A DNA stretch of 44,153 nucleotides. Origin: JADZGC01 sp964391595. Lineage in GTDB: Bacteria > Patescibacteriota > Saccharimonadia > CAILAD01 > GCA-016700035. Each line of letters begins with the position of its first letter. Position 1 is the first letter of the stretch. Below the pieces are notes generated by a model that was not told the origin of the DNA, searched no databases, and saw nothing but the letters and a program-made list of their open reading frames with translations. The stretch lies in assembly GCA_964391595.1 (NCBI GenBank), contig CAYMMM010000004.1:1-44153 (forward strand). The letters run 5' to 3'. Of this stretch, positions 31,432 through 39,471 are shown piece by piece. The position numbers and the translations under genes are program-made.

Positions 31432-33369
31432 ATGTCACGAACACACATCCTATCAATCCTAGTCACAAGCTATCCCCGCAGCCCCATGCGGCCGTTTGAC
31501 TACACCTCTGACCAGAAAATGCATTCTGGCCAAATGGTCGTTGTCCCTTTTGGCAAAACGCAAGCCATTGGCATCGTATTGCAAGAAAAAACTTCAGCAG
31601 ATATTAAGATATCAAAGCTCAAGGCAATTATTCGCCCGCTCGAACTCCCTGCTTTACCGGCTCACTATCTCACGTTTGCACAGTGGTTGAGTCAATACTA
31701 CGCCGCCCACACACGTGCTGTCTGGCAAACGCTTCTACCCGCAGGACTCAAGGCCAAGCCGCGAGCGAGCAAGGAAGCTCATGAGGAAGCGCGTGAGCCA
31801 GTCAAACTCCCCCCGCTCTCGGCAGAGCAGCAAAAGACCTACCGAGCTATCATCAGATCAAAAAACAATGCTATCCTCCTCCAAGGAATCACTGGATCAG
31901 GCAAAACGCGAATATACGAGCAGCTCGTCCAAGATTGTTTGCAGAGAGGTCGGTCGGCTCTCATATTGGCCCCTGAAATCGTACTCTCCACCCACTTGCA
32001 GCAACGACTCGCTACTACTCTGGGGACAAGCCTGCATGTTACCCACTCTGGCCTTACAGCAAGCCAGCGGCGAGCAGTCTGGCTCCATAGCCTCAAAAGC
32101 AATAAGCCCCAAGTCTATCTCGGCGCGCGCTCAGCCCTCTTCTTGCCCATACAGAACCTGGGGCTGATCATCATTGATGAAGAGCATGATAGCAGCTACA
32201 AGCAGGATCAGGCACCTCGCTACCATGCGGTACAAGCTGCCGGTCGATTGGCGCAGATCACGCAAGCACGCCTCGTCTTGGGATCTGCTACACCATCCCT
32301 CAATACGATGCACCTCGTACACAATAACCGCATTGGTCATGTAACCCTCCGCGAGCGACATGGATCAGCTGGCTTGCCGACAATAGACCTCATAGAGCAT
32401 CGGACAAAAAACGGGGTTCTTTCACTCACACTGCGTGAAGCGATAGGCACTCATGTAGCGAGGGGCGAGCAGGTACTACTACTTCATAATATGCGTGGAA
32501 CTGCCCGGCGCTTAAGTTGTGATAGCTGTGGCATGGCGGTGCACTGCAGCTTTTGTGACACGCCAATGGTTTTTCACGCCGATCACGGGCGCCTCGTTTG
32601 TCATGTCTGTAATCGCAACCTATGGCCACCTTCGCGCTGCCCACACTGCCAGCACGATAGCATGCGTTACCTCGGAATTGGCACTAAGCAACTTGTGCAA
32701 GAGATACAGAGCCTATTCCCTACTGCGCGTATTGAACGGCTTGACCGTGACAGTATCGATCGAGCTACTCTGCCAGCGCTTCTCGACCGGATGCAGCACA
32801 AGCACATCGATATCCTCATTGGCACTCAGATGATCGCTAAAGGTCTAGATTTCCCGCATGTCACGCTTGTAGCAATCGTCGATACGGATAGCCTATTGCA
32901 GGGAAATGATTACAGTGCATCCGAGCGTGCTGCCAGCCTGATCATTCAGGTAGCAGGGCGCGCAGGTCGTGGCAAGACCGCCGGCCGCGTCATACTCCAA
33001 ACCCACAATCCAAGCCAGCCAATGCTGCAATTGATACAGGCACATGATTGGGATGGTATTGTAGAGCAAGAACTTATGGGTAGAGATCGCTTTCACTACC
33101 CACCGTACCGTTGGCTAGCACGACTATGGCTGAGGCGATCTCAAGTCACGACCGCAGAACGAGTGGCTAGTGAGTATGCACAGGTACTGCAGGAGAAATA
33201 CCCACATATCGAAGTACTTGGCCCTTCTACGCCCCTGCGCCATAAGGAAGGTACCATGCACACACGCCAGCTCGTGCTGCGTTCTACCAATCGCGCGTTG
33301 CTATTATCAATTGCAGCCGAGCTTCCGTCGGACTGGCACATCGACCTTGACCCGATTATGATTATCTGA
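31432..33369 (+). CDS. priA: Primosomal helicase PriA
   Basis: Restarts stalled replication forks as a 3'-to-5' superfamily 2 helicase. It is 645 residues from the ATG chosen because GGAG lies just upstream (a GTG four codons earlier is possible); E. coli PriA has 732. The 3'-end-binding domain is short, then come Walker A GITGSGKT (152-159), the DEEH box in IIIDEEHDSSYKQD, and two zinc sites with eight cysteines (CDSCGMAVHCSFC and CHVCNRN...CPHCQ). Motif VI QVAGRAGRG is present. def and fmt follow on the same strand. Confidence 0.97.
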   Translation: MSRTHILSILVTSYPRSPMRPFDYTSDQKMHSGQMVVVPFGKTQAIGIVLQEKTSADIKISKLKAIIRPLELPALPAHYLTFAQWLSQYYAAHTRAVWQTLLPAGLKAKPRASKEAHEEAREPVKLPPLSAEQQKTYRAIIRSKNNAILLQGITGSGKTRIYEQLVQDCLQRGRSALILAPEIVLSTHLQQRLATTLGTSLHVTHSGLTASQRRAVWLHSLKSNKPQVYLGARSALFLPIQNLGLIIIDEEHDSSYKQDQAPRYHAVQAAGRLAQITQARLVLGSATPSLNTMHLVHNNRIGHVTLRERHGSAGLPTIDLIEHRTKNGVLSLTLREAIGTHVARGEQVLLLHNMRGTARRLSCDSCGMAVHCSFCDTPMVFHADHGRLVCHVCNRNLWPPSRCPHCQHDSMRYLGIGTKQLVQEIQSLFPTARIERLDRDSIDRATLPALLDRMQHKHIDILIGTQMIAKGLDFPHVTLVAIVDTDSLLQGNDYSASERAASLIIQVAGRAGRGKTAGRVILQTHNPSQPMLQLIQAHDWDGIVEQELMGRDRFHYPPYRWLARLWLRRSQVTTAERVASEYAQVLQEKYPHIEVLGPSTPLRHKEGTMHTRQLVLRSTNRALLLSIAAELPSDWHIDLDPIMII

Positions 33370-33381
33370 TGTAATGAACGA

Positions 33382-33963
33382 ATGATTCGTACTCTTGTTA
33401 CCATTCCTTCTGTCGTGCTGCGCATGAAATCAAAGCGCATTGGTCACGTGGACGATGCCATCAAGCAGCTCGCCGAGGATATGATCGAGACCGTCTTAGA
33501 CTGGGATCACGGTAGTGAATTTGGCGCCGCGCTGGCAGCTATACAGATTGGACAACCGCAGAAATTGACAGTAGTCCGGAATAATTTTGATGATGCCGAA
33601 GACAAGACATTTCTGACTTTTGTAAATCCGGAAATCGTCCAGAAAAGCTCCGAGCGAGTAACCGACATCGAGGGTTGTCTCTCGGTACCAGGGATTTACG
33701 CCCGTATTGCTCGCGCGCGTAAGATCAAAGTAAAGGCAGAAACGCTTGATGGTCAGCCAATCCGACTCTCACTCGAAGGCTTTGCCGCACGCGTCTTTCA
33801 GCACGAGGTAGATCACATGCAGGGTAAACTCTTTATCGACATGATCAAATCTGTTGACGATGTTTTAGCTTTAGGCGACGACGACAAACTACACCCCGTA
33901 GACTCAATGCCGGAGATGATTGCTGAGGCCCTCCATGAACACAACCACAACCCCACAACATAA
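33382..33963 (+). CDS. def: Peptide deformylase
   Basis: Removes the formyl group from nascent proteins. The 193-residue enzyme has motif 1 GAALAAIQIG (first G is Ala-variant of GxGLAAxQ; Gln55), motif 2 EGCLSVPG with metal ligand Cys99, and motif 3 HEVDHMQG with His141, catalytic Glu142 and His145. It lies 12 bases after priA and overlaps fmt by 29 bases. Def and Fmt act as an antagonist pair at the start and end of formyl-Met use. Confidence 0.95.
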   Translation: MIRTLVTIPSVVLRMKSKRIGHVDDAIKQLAEDMIETVLDWDHGSEFGAALAAIQIGQPQKLTVVRNNFDDAEDKTFLTFVNPEIVQKSSERVTDIEGCLSVPGIYARIARARKIKVKAETLDGQPIRLSLEGFAARVFQHEVDHMQGKLFIDMIKSVDDVLALGDDDKLHPVDSMPEMIAEALHEHNHNPTT

Positions 33964-34882
33964 GCTCGTATACTTTGGCAGCTCCTCGCTGAGCGCACAG
34001 GTGCTTACCTACCTCCTTGACCAGGAAAAATCGAGCTTTGAAATTGCCGCGGTGGTTACCCAGCCGGCACGACCCTACGCACATACACATCAAGCTGACA
34101 CACCCGTAGCGGGCTTAGCTCAGAAGCGCGGACTCAGGCTAATACGACCCGCAAAAGCCAGGGACGCGCTCGATGAGATCCGCTCGCTACAGTCAGACGT
34201 CGGGCTCCTATTTGCTTATGGGCAGATCCTACCTCCTGAGCTTATTGAGCTTTTCCCTCACGGCATAGTAAATATTCACCCCTCCCTGCTCCCCCGGCAC
34301 CGAGGCCCTTCACCTATCGAGGCGACCATCCTCAGTGGAGATACCCAAGCAGGAACAAGCATTATGCTCATTGATGAGCAGATGGATGCAGGCCCAATCC
34401 TCGAGCAATCTTCATTTCCTATCTCAGATACAATAAGCAAAGAGGATTTGACTCAAAAGCTCATGCAAGCTTCCGAAAGATTATTATTACCGACACTAAC
34501 TGCTTACCTCACGGGTGACCTGAAACCAAGGCCGCAAGAAGACAATTCCGCGACCTACTGCAAACTCATACGAAAAGATGACGGCAAAGTAGATCTTACT
34601 ATAGTCTCAGCAGACTGGCTTCTGCGCGCGATCAGAGCTTATTCTGATTGGCCGGGAGTAACGGTAGAACTTCCCGAACACGAGGACAGATTGCGCATAA
34701 TAACCGCTATACAAACTGACACAGATGGAGCAAAGCCAGGCGTCTACCGTGATGGAAAGCGTCTCATCATCGCGACACGCGACGGCGCTATCGAGGCGAC
34801 ACGCGTACAATTGCCAGGCAAGAGCGTGCTGGAAGCTCGTGACGCTGTGAACGGTCTTCGCCTATCTCCCCTTGTTGGATGA
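33935..34882 (+). CDS. fmt: Methionyl-tRNA formyltransferase
   Basis: Formylates Met-tRNAi using 10-formyl-tetrahydrofolate. From the ATG at 33935 (315 residues), KLVYFGSSSLSAQVL begins the Rossmann-like domain. The catalytic triad of the family is visible in NIHPSLLPRHRGPSP (Asn and His) and DEQMDAGPIL (Asp). The C-terminal OB-like tRNA domain runs from about 205. GAGG lies six bases before this ATG. It overlaps the def end by 29 bases, so it is translationally coupled. Confidence 0.95.
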   Translation: MNTTTTPQHKLVYFGSSSLSAQVLTYLLDQEKSSFEIAAVVTQPARPYAHTHQADTPVAGLAQKRGLRLIRPAKARDALDEIRSLQSDVGLLFAYGQILPPELIELFPHGIVNIHPSLLPRHRGPSPIEATILSGDTQAGTSIMLIDEQMDAGPILEQSSFPISDTISKEDLTQKLMQASERLLLPTLTAYLTGDLKPRPQEDNSATYCKLIRKDDGKVDLTIVSADWLLRAIRAYSDWPGVTVELPEHEDRLRIITAIQTDTDGAKPGVYRDGKRLIIATRDGAIEATRVQLPGKSVLEARDAVNGLRLSPLVG

Positions 34883-34910
34883 ACGAGAAATGAGTATCTC
34901 TGACGTACGG

Positions 34911-35273
34911 CTACGCGAGTGCTGACTGAATTTTTTCGAGTACCTGGCTGGGCGTCAGATCACTCTTAATGATGTAGTCTTTGACGCCATACTTTTGGGC
35001 TGTTTCTCGAGTCTCGGTACTCATAACGTTACTTAAAATAATGACAGGAACGGAAATGTTCCGCTTCTTCATTTCTTCTAATACTTCGAGGCCGCTCATA
35101 TTTGGCATCATGATATCAAGAAGCATCAGATCTGGCTTCTTTTGCTCCAATGCCTGTAATGCTGATGGTCCGTCTGCTGCCTCAGTTACTTCGAAGTCCT
35201 GAGCCTTTCCGAGCTTCAAGAGATACATCTTACGAATGAAGTCATTATCTTCGACTAGGAGTACGTTCTTCAT
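34911..35273 (-). CDS. Stand-alone response-regulator receiver protein
   Basis: A 120-residue CheY-like receiver with no output domain. The acidic pocket is Glu8, Asp9, the phosphorylated Asp53 (LLLDIMMPNMSG), Ser81 in the switch position and Lys103. The start at 35273 gives MKNVLLVEDND at the N-terminus and follows a -10 hexamer by six bases; an upstream in-frame start would run into the promoter. No histidine kinase is encoded in the window. Output is probably by protein binding, for example to a pilus motor or another kinase, as in other single-domain receivers. Confidence 0.95.
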   Translation of the reverse strand: MKNVLLVEDNDFIRKMYLLKLGKAQDFEVTEAADGPSALQALEQKKPDLMLLDIMMPNMSGLEVLEEMKKRNISVPVIILSNVMSTETRETAQKYGVKDYIIKSDLTPSQVLEKIQSALA

Positions 35274-35279
35274 ACGCCC

Positions 35280-35309
35280 ATCATACCGCCTCAACATCTG
35301 ACCGGTCAA
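35280..35309 (-). promoter_or_regulatory. Leaderless promoter of the receiver gene
   Basis: On the minus strand the -35 is TTGACC (35304-35309) and the -10 is TATGAT (35280-35285), with an 18-bp spacer. GGGCGT is the only sequence before the ATG. It lies in the 42 bp between rbfA and the receiver gene. Confidence 0.75.
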
Positions 35310-35315
35310 ACGTGT

Positions 35316-35630
35316 CTACGAATCATGCAAAATCTGAGAGATGTGGCTGGCATACGCGCCAGAATCATCATCAAGCACAGTAAGTCTAGGGGTAAACTTG
35401 CTGGTGAGATGAAGGGCGATCTCGCGACCCATCGCACGTGAAAGTTGAGCTTTTTGCGCAGTATCGAGCTGCCCCCAACCTGCGACCCAAACTGTAGCTT
35501 GCTTCATGTCGGGGGAGACCTGTGAACGAGTGACCGTTAACAATACACCCCCTTTGGGAGCGAACGCAACTAATGCCTGAGCGGCATAGCGTTGTATTTG
35601 TACTGCAACTTGATCTGATCGACGTGTCAT
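35316..35630 (-). CDS. rbfA: Ribosome-binding factor A
   Basis: A KH-fold factor that helps mature the 16S rRNA 5' end and is needed for growth in the cold. This 104-residue form is near the short end for the family. RSDQVAVQIQRYAAQAL at the start, SPDMKQATVWVAGW in the middle and PRLTVLDDDSGAYASHISQIL at the end match the RbfA pattern. It is the last gene of rpsA-ylxR-infB-rbfA, nine bases after infB. Confidence 0.93.
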   Translation of the reverse strand: MTRRSDQVAVQIQRYAAQALVAFAPKGGVLLTVTRSQVSPDMKQATVWVAGWGQLDTAQKAQLSRAMGREIALHLTSKFTPRLTVLDDDSGAYASHISQILHDS

Positions 35631-35639
35631 TGAGTGCCC

Positions 35640-37439
35640 TTACAGAGTGCGCTGCACTTCCTCATGCTTTGTGAAGCGGAAGATATCACCTGCGGCAGGT
35701 GTCAATGTACGCTTGATGAGCATGCCACATTCTTCTTCGGCTAGAGCTGTCTGCACTTCCTCTGTGCCCTTCTTGAGCTCGAGAATCTCTGTCGTGCCAA
35801 TGACTTCTCCGTCACGCACCACTTCCACCTCTACGCCAGGCTCAACAGTGCCAGTCAGCACCTTACCTCCACAAATGATGGTATCCTTTGTCGTCTTGAA
35901 TACGGCTAATAGCTCCAGCGTGCCGAGTTCGGTAGAGACTGTCTCTGGGTCAAGTAAGCTCGTAAGCCATGATCGTGCGTCATCAAGCAGCTCATAGATG
36001 ATCTGATACATCTGGTAGGTTACTCCAGTGCGCTTTGCGAGCTGGTTGACTGCGGATTGTATCGAAACATGGAAACCTAGGACGATTGCGCCGGCAGCAT
36101 TGGCAGTATTGATGTCATTTTCAGTTATATCACCAATGCCCGACGAGACGATATTGATAGCGACTTCACCATTCCCAATCCCCTCTAGTGCTTGGACGAT
36201 TGACTCAACCGACCCCTGCGTATCTGCCTTAAGAATGACAGCAACAGTCTTGACTTGCCCGCGATTTACGGCGCGCTCTATATCTGACGCTGAAACGACC
36301 TTATGTTTCACGAGGCTCTTAATACTCGACTCTCGGCTTCGCGCCGCAAGCCAGTCTTTAGCAAGCTTTTCGGATTCGACACCTTCAAACCAATCAGCAT
36401 AAGCTGGTACAGCCTTAAACCCGCTCACCACGACTGGCGTGCCTGGAGTCGCGGCTTTTATACGGTTGCCCTTGTCGTCCTCCAATGAGCGCACCTTGGC
36501 ATAGGTCGAGCCTGCAACGATAATGCTAGACTGCTTGAGTTTACCTTCCTGCACCAATAGGGTGACCATGGCACCCTTACCGGTTTCCATATGACTTTCA
36601 ATAATAATACCCCTGGGACTTCCTGAAAAATGTGCTTGAGGCTTCTTGATATCTGCTACTAAGAGCACCATGTCTAGGAGCGTTTCGATACCTTGGCCTG
36701 ATTTTGCTGAGACCTCCACACATGGCACATCGCCGCCCCAGTCATCGGGGATGAGGTCTATTTCACTTAGTTGCTGCTTGACCTTTGGTATATCAGCATC
36801 CGTCTTATCAATCTTATTAATTGCGACAACGATCCCAACTTCTGCTTCTTTCGCGAGACGTACAGCTTCTTTGGTTTGTGGTTTCACACCATCATCGGCT
36901 GCTACGACGATCACCACGATATCTGTCACACGGACACCATGGGCACGAATCGCGCTAAATGCTTCATGACCCGGGGTATCAAGAAATGTAATAATCCGGT
37001 CTTTGCGCTCTACCTGATAAGCACCAATGTGCTGCGTGATACCACCAGATTCTGTTTCAACAACCTGAGCATTGCGAATTGAGTCAAGAAGACTGGTCTT
37101 TCCATGATCAACATGACCCATAATCGCTACTACTGGCGGCCGGTCCTGGAGCTCAGATAACGCATCGCTACTGGCGTGTTCGTCACTGGGGCGAGAGTCC
37201 ACCACTTCCTCAAGCTTAAGCTCAAAGCCGAGATCCTCACCAATAATCGAAGCTGTATCGAAGTCGATTGACTCATTGATGGTAGCCATCACACCGTTCT
37301 TCATAAGTACACCAATCAGACCAGCAGGACTCATATCGAGACGTTTCGCAAAATCTCCCACGGTAATTGCCTGCGGTATATGAATAATAGTCTTCTCGCT
37401 GTCTGTCGGCTTAGCCTCTGGGGTGACGTCGTTTTTCAT
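35640..37439 (-). CDS. infB: Translation initiation factor IF-2 (short form)
   Basis: A GTPase that brings fMet-tRNA to the 30S subunit. At 599 residues it keeps one IF2_N domain (about 24-75, ITVGDFAKRLDMSPAGLIGVLMKNG) and lacks the long N-terminal extensions of E. coli IF2. The GTPase motifs are GHVDHGKT (108-115), DTPGHEAF and NKIDKTD. Domains II to IV and C2 follow. It lies 13 bases after ylxR. Confidence 0.97.
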   Translation of the reverse strand: MKNDVTPEAKPTDSEKTIIHIPQAITVGDFAKRLDMSPAGLIGVLMKNGVMATINESIDFDTASIIGEDLGFELKLEEVVDSRPSDEHASSDALSELQDRPPVVAIMGHVDHGKTSLLDSIRNAQVVETESGGITQHIGAYQVERKDRIITFLDTPGHEAFSAIRAHGVRVTDIVVIVVAADDGVKPQTKEAVRLAKEAEVGIVVAINKIDKTDADIPKVKQQLSEIDLIPDDWGGDVPCVEVSAKSGQGIETLLDMVLLVADIKKPQAHFSGSPRGIIIESHMETGKGAMVTLLVQEGKLKQSSIIVAGSTYAKVRSLEDDKGNRIKAATPGTPVVVSGFKAVPAYADWFEGVESEKLAKDWLAARSRESSIKSLVKHKVVSASDIERAVNRGQVKTVAVILKADTQGSVESIVQALEGIGNGEVAINIVSSGIGDITENDINTANAAGAIVLGFHVSIQSAVNQLAKRTGVTYQMYQIIYELLDDARSWLTSLLDPETVSTELGTLELLAVFKTTKDTIICGGKVLTGTVEPGVEVEVVRDGEVIGTTEILELKKGTEEVQTALAEEECGMLIKRTLTPAAGDIFRFTKHEEVQRTL

Positions 37440-37452
37440 CGCTCTCCTTCTC

Positions 37453-37707
37453 TTACCTACTGCTCGTTACTACTGCGCCATGCCTACGTGTCTTTCTCGC
37501 CTGTGACTGACCGAGCACGACACGCTCTATCTTTGCCCGGCAGGAATCTTTGTCGCAGACATACCAGCCTCGCCCCTGGGCAGTGTGCTTTGCGTCGACC
37601 ACAGGTTGAGAGTCTCGGATAACCCAACGCTGTAGCTGCTGTTTAGGAGCCTTCTGTCGACAGACACGACAAGTCCTCTCTGGTATATGACCGACTGCAA
37701 CGGCCAT
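37453..37707 (-). CDS. ylxR: YlxR family RNA-binding protein
   Basis: An 84-residue protein with the YlxR (DUF448) pattern: PERTCRVCRQKAPKQQLQR near the start and GRGWYVCDKDSCRAKI later. YlxR sits in the nusA-infB operon of many bacteria and binds RNA or nucleoid DNA; it is also reported to influence RNase P. Here the cysteines C14, C17, C51 and C56 might bind a metal. The position directly before infB supports the call. Confidence 0.93.
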   Translation of the reverse strand: MAVAVGHIPERTCRVCRQKAPKQQLQRWVIRDSQPVVDAKHTAQGRGWYVCDKDSCRAKIERVVLGQSQARKTRRHGAVVTSSR

Positions 37708-37713
37708 GCTGCT

Positions 37714-38817
37714 TTAGCGCTCCTTCGATTCGGTCTTGTCTGCCGCGGTTGACCGAGCGGGCTTCAAAGAAAGTGAGAGCTTGTGCTGTACGGGGTCAAT
37801 CGCGATAATACGGAAATTCTTTTTATCACCCACTTTTACGAGATCGTTTGGATCTGACACATGCTCCTCTGATAGTTCAGAGATATGCACCAATGCCTCA
37901 ATGATCGGAGTAACCTGTACAAATGCCCCGAATGGCGTGATGCGGTTGATAGTGCCTTCAACGCTATCACCGACACTAAACTGCTCGCTCTCTTTGATCC
38001 AGGGATCAGGTGTCAGCTGTTTCATCGAAAGAGATAACTTATCTGAGTCGATCGCAATTACCTTGGCCTTAACCGTATCACCTACCTTGACGTACTTAGC
38101 TGGACTCTCGACACGGTCCCATGCGATTTCCGAGATATGCACCATACCCTCGACGCCATCGACATTGACAAAGATACCAAAGTCAACGACACCAGTGACA
38201 ATGCCTTCTACCTCAGCACCAACCACGATCGAGGAGATCTTATCCTCAGTCATCTCACGGCGTGCTGCCTTCTCCGAAACAATCAGCTTATTCTGCTTGC
38301 GGTCGAGATCGAGAATCCGAACCATCAATGTCTGTCCGACAAGCTGGTTGAGACGCAGGAGGATTTCATCCTTATCTGCACCCGATACACGTGGATAGTT
38401 CTCAGCAGAAAGCTGACTGACTGGCAAGAAACCACGGATTCCATCAACCTCGACAAGCAATCCGCCGCGGTTTGCATCAAATGGCACAATGCCAAACACT
38501 TCACCTGCTTCAAAGCGAGCTTCGAGAGTTTCCCAACCCTTCTCCTTCGCCACCTTGCGCAGACTGAGCACTACGTACCCTTCTGGGGTTTCAGGCTCCA
38601 AAACCGATGCAGACAACTCTGCTCCTGGCTCAAGGCCCTGAGCAGCCTGCTCGATTTCGCGGCCAAGGATCACTCCTGTACCGTAGGCTCCGAGATCAAG
38701 CCAGATCTCATGCTTGTCGGCAGATACTACTGATCCTTCTACGATGTCTCCCGCGACCAAGACTTTCATCTCCGTCTGCTCGAGCAGATCATCCATTGTT
38801 ATAGCTTTAACTGTCAT
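37714..38817 (-). CDS. rpsA: 30S ribosomal protein bS1 (four S1 domains)
   Basis: A 367-residue protein with four S1 RNA-binding domains: about 19-93, 100-185, 196-270 and 280-352. Domains 3 and 4 have the best matches (GIVTGVVDFGIFVNVDGVEGMVHISE and GTINRITPFGAFVQV...EALVHISEL). E. coli S1 has six domains; four is common in Gram-positives and CPR. It is first in the operon before ylxR, infB and rbfA, in the place usually held by nusA. A leader of about 85 bases with AAAGGAAG could allow autoregulation. Confidence 0.93.
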   Translation of the reverse strand: MTVKAITMDDLLEQTEMKVLVAGDIVEGSVVSADKHEIWLDLGAYGTGVILGREIEQAAQGLEPGAELSASVLEPETPEGYVVLSLRKVAKEKGWETLEARFEAGEVFGIVPFDANRGGLLVEVDGIRGFLPVSQLSAENYPRVSGADKDEILLRLNQLVGQTLMVRILDLDRKQNKLIVSEKAARREMTEDKISSIVVGAEVEGIVTGVVDFGIFVNVDGVEGMVHISEIAWDRVESPAKYVKVGDTVKAKVIAIDSDKLSLSMKQLTPDPWIKESEQFSVGDSVEGTINRITPFGAFVQVTPIIEALVHISELSEEHVSDPNDLVKVGDKKNFRIIAIDPVQHKLSLSLKPARSTAADKTESKER

Positions 38818-38911
38818 AAATTACATTTCTTCCTTTCAAAAAAGATTGCAACAACGACCGCTTGAGAGCATGCACACATGAACACTCGCAACCGTTGCTA
38901 CGTTAGTCGTA

Positions 38912-38940
38912 ATTATAGCCTCCCAACAGATAAAAGTAAA
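38912..38940 (-). promoter_or_regulatory. rpsA operon promoter
   Basis: On the minus strand the -35 is TTTACT (38935-38940) and the -10 is TATAAT (38912-38917), with a 17-bp spacer. The -35 overlaps the terminator of the gene upstream. Confidence 0.75.
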
Positions 38941-38965
38941 GACTCACCACTCGAGTGAGTCTTTA
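38937..38965. terminator. Terminator overlapping the rpsA -35
   Basis: TAAAGACTCAC (38937-38947), a 7-base loop and GTGAGTCTTTA (38955-38965) form an 11-bp stem; TTTA then TTTTA follow on the minus strand. It ends the PETGG protein gene and shares bases with the rpsA -35 element. Confidence 0.75.
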
Positions 38966-38987
38966 CGGGTATTAGCAGCGGAATTAC

Positions 38988-39362
38988 CTACCGATCACTT
39001 GATGCACGTAGTGCGGCATCGGTGTCGCGAGCTGAATTACGACGCGCTACCCCAAGTACGGTCAATACCGACAATGGGAGAACCGCTAGCCACTCCCCAC
39101 CAGTCTCTGGAGTAATGCCGTTTGGAGGAGTGATAACCGTGGGTGTTGGTGATGAGGTAGGAGTTGGTGTAGCTGATGGGCTCGCTGTAGCCGATGGGCT
39201 TGGTGACTCTGACTCACTCGTCGAAACAGACTGTTCGGCAAGCTGCTCGTTCTTCTTAACCTGCGCCTGACGCTGACTGTTGCCATATGCAAAAGTTGCT
39301 GCCACGATGAGAACTACTACCGCTGCTGCTAGGATGATGCGCACTGTCGAGTTTTTTAACAT
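38988..39362 (-). CDS. Surface-type protein with Ser/Thr/Pro stalk and PETGG end
   Basis: A 124-residue protein with an N-terminal signal anchor (about 8-26) and a stalk of Ser, Thr and Pro (46-80). PETGG (85-89) follows, then a hydrophobic helix (about 91-106) and a basic, charged tail with RR. This order mimics sortase substrates (LPxTG), but the first residue of the motif reads Ile-Thr-Pro-Glu-Thr-Gly. No sortase gene is in the window. The start at 39362 is chosen because AAGGAAATCG lies just before it. It could be a small pilus-like or wall-linked stalk protein; the function is not known. Confidence 0.75.
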   Translation of the reverse strand: MLKNSTVRIILAAAVVVLIVAATFAYGNSQRQAQVKKNEQLAEQSVSTSESESPSPSATASPSATPTPTSSPTPTVITPPNGITPETGGEWLAVLPLSVLTVLGVARRNSARDTDAALRASSDR

Positions 39363-39396
39363 ATCTTCGATTTCCTTATTTATAGGCTTTAACCAG

Positions 39397-39424
39397 ATTG
39401 TACCACCTGTAGACACTATAGCAA
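39397..39424 (-). promoter_or_regulatory. Promoter of the PETGG protein gene
   Basis: On the minus strand the -35 is TTGCTA (39419-39424) and the -10 is TACAAT (39397-39402), with a 16-bp spacer. It is divergent from the ROK kinase promoter. Confidence 0.6.
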
Positions 39425-39435
39425 GCGTAAGGACT

Positions 39436-39464
39436 TTGTCAGGACTCGATGAAAGCCGTATCAT
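39436..39464 (+). promoter_or_regulatory. Leaderless promoter of the ROK kinase
   Basis: TTGTCA (39436-39441), a 17-bp spacer and TATCAT (39459-39464). The ATG follows after seven bases, so transcription should start at the start codon itself. Confidence 0.75.
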
Positions 39465-39471
39465 AAGAAGG

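Noticed and set aside
36303..36320. A parS-like half site TGTTTCACG inside infB
   Set aside because: Only the left half matches the TGTTTCACGTGAAACA consensus; the right half does not, and no full site was found near parAB.
37736..38398. A 220-codon plus-strand frame opposite rpsA
   Set aside because: Antisense to four recognisable S1 domains; the Ser/Thr-rich product is typical of reverse-strand reading.
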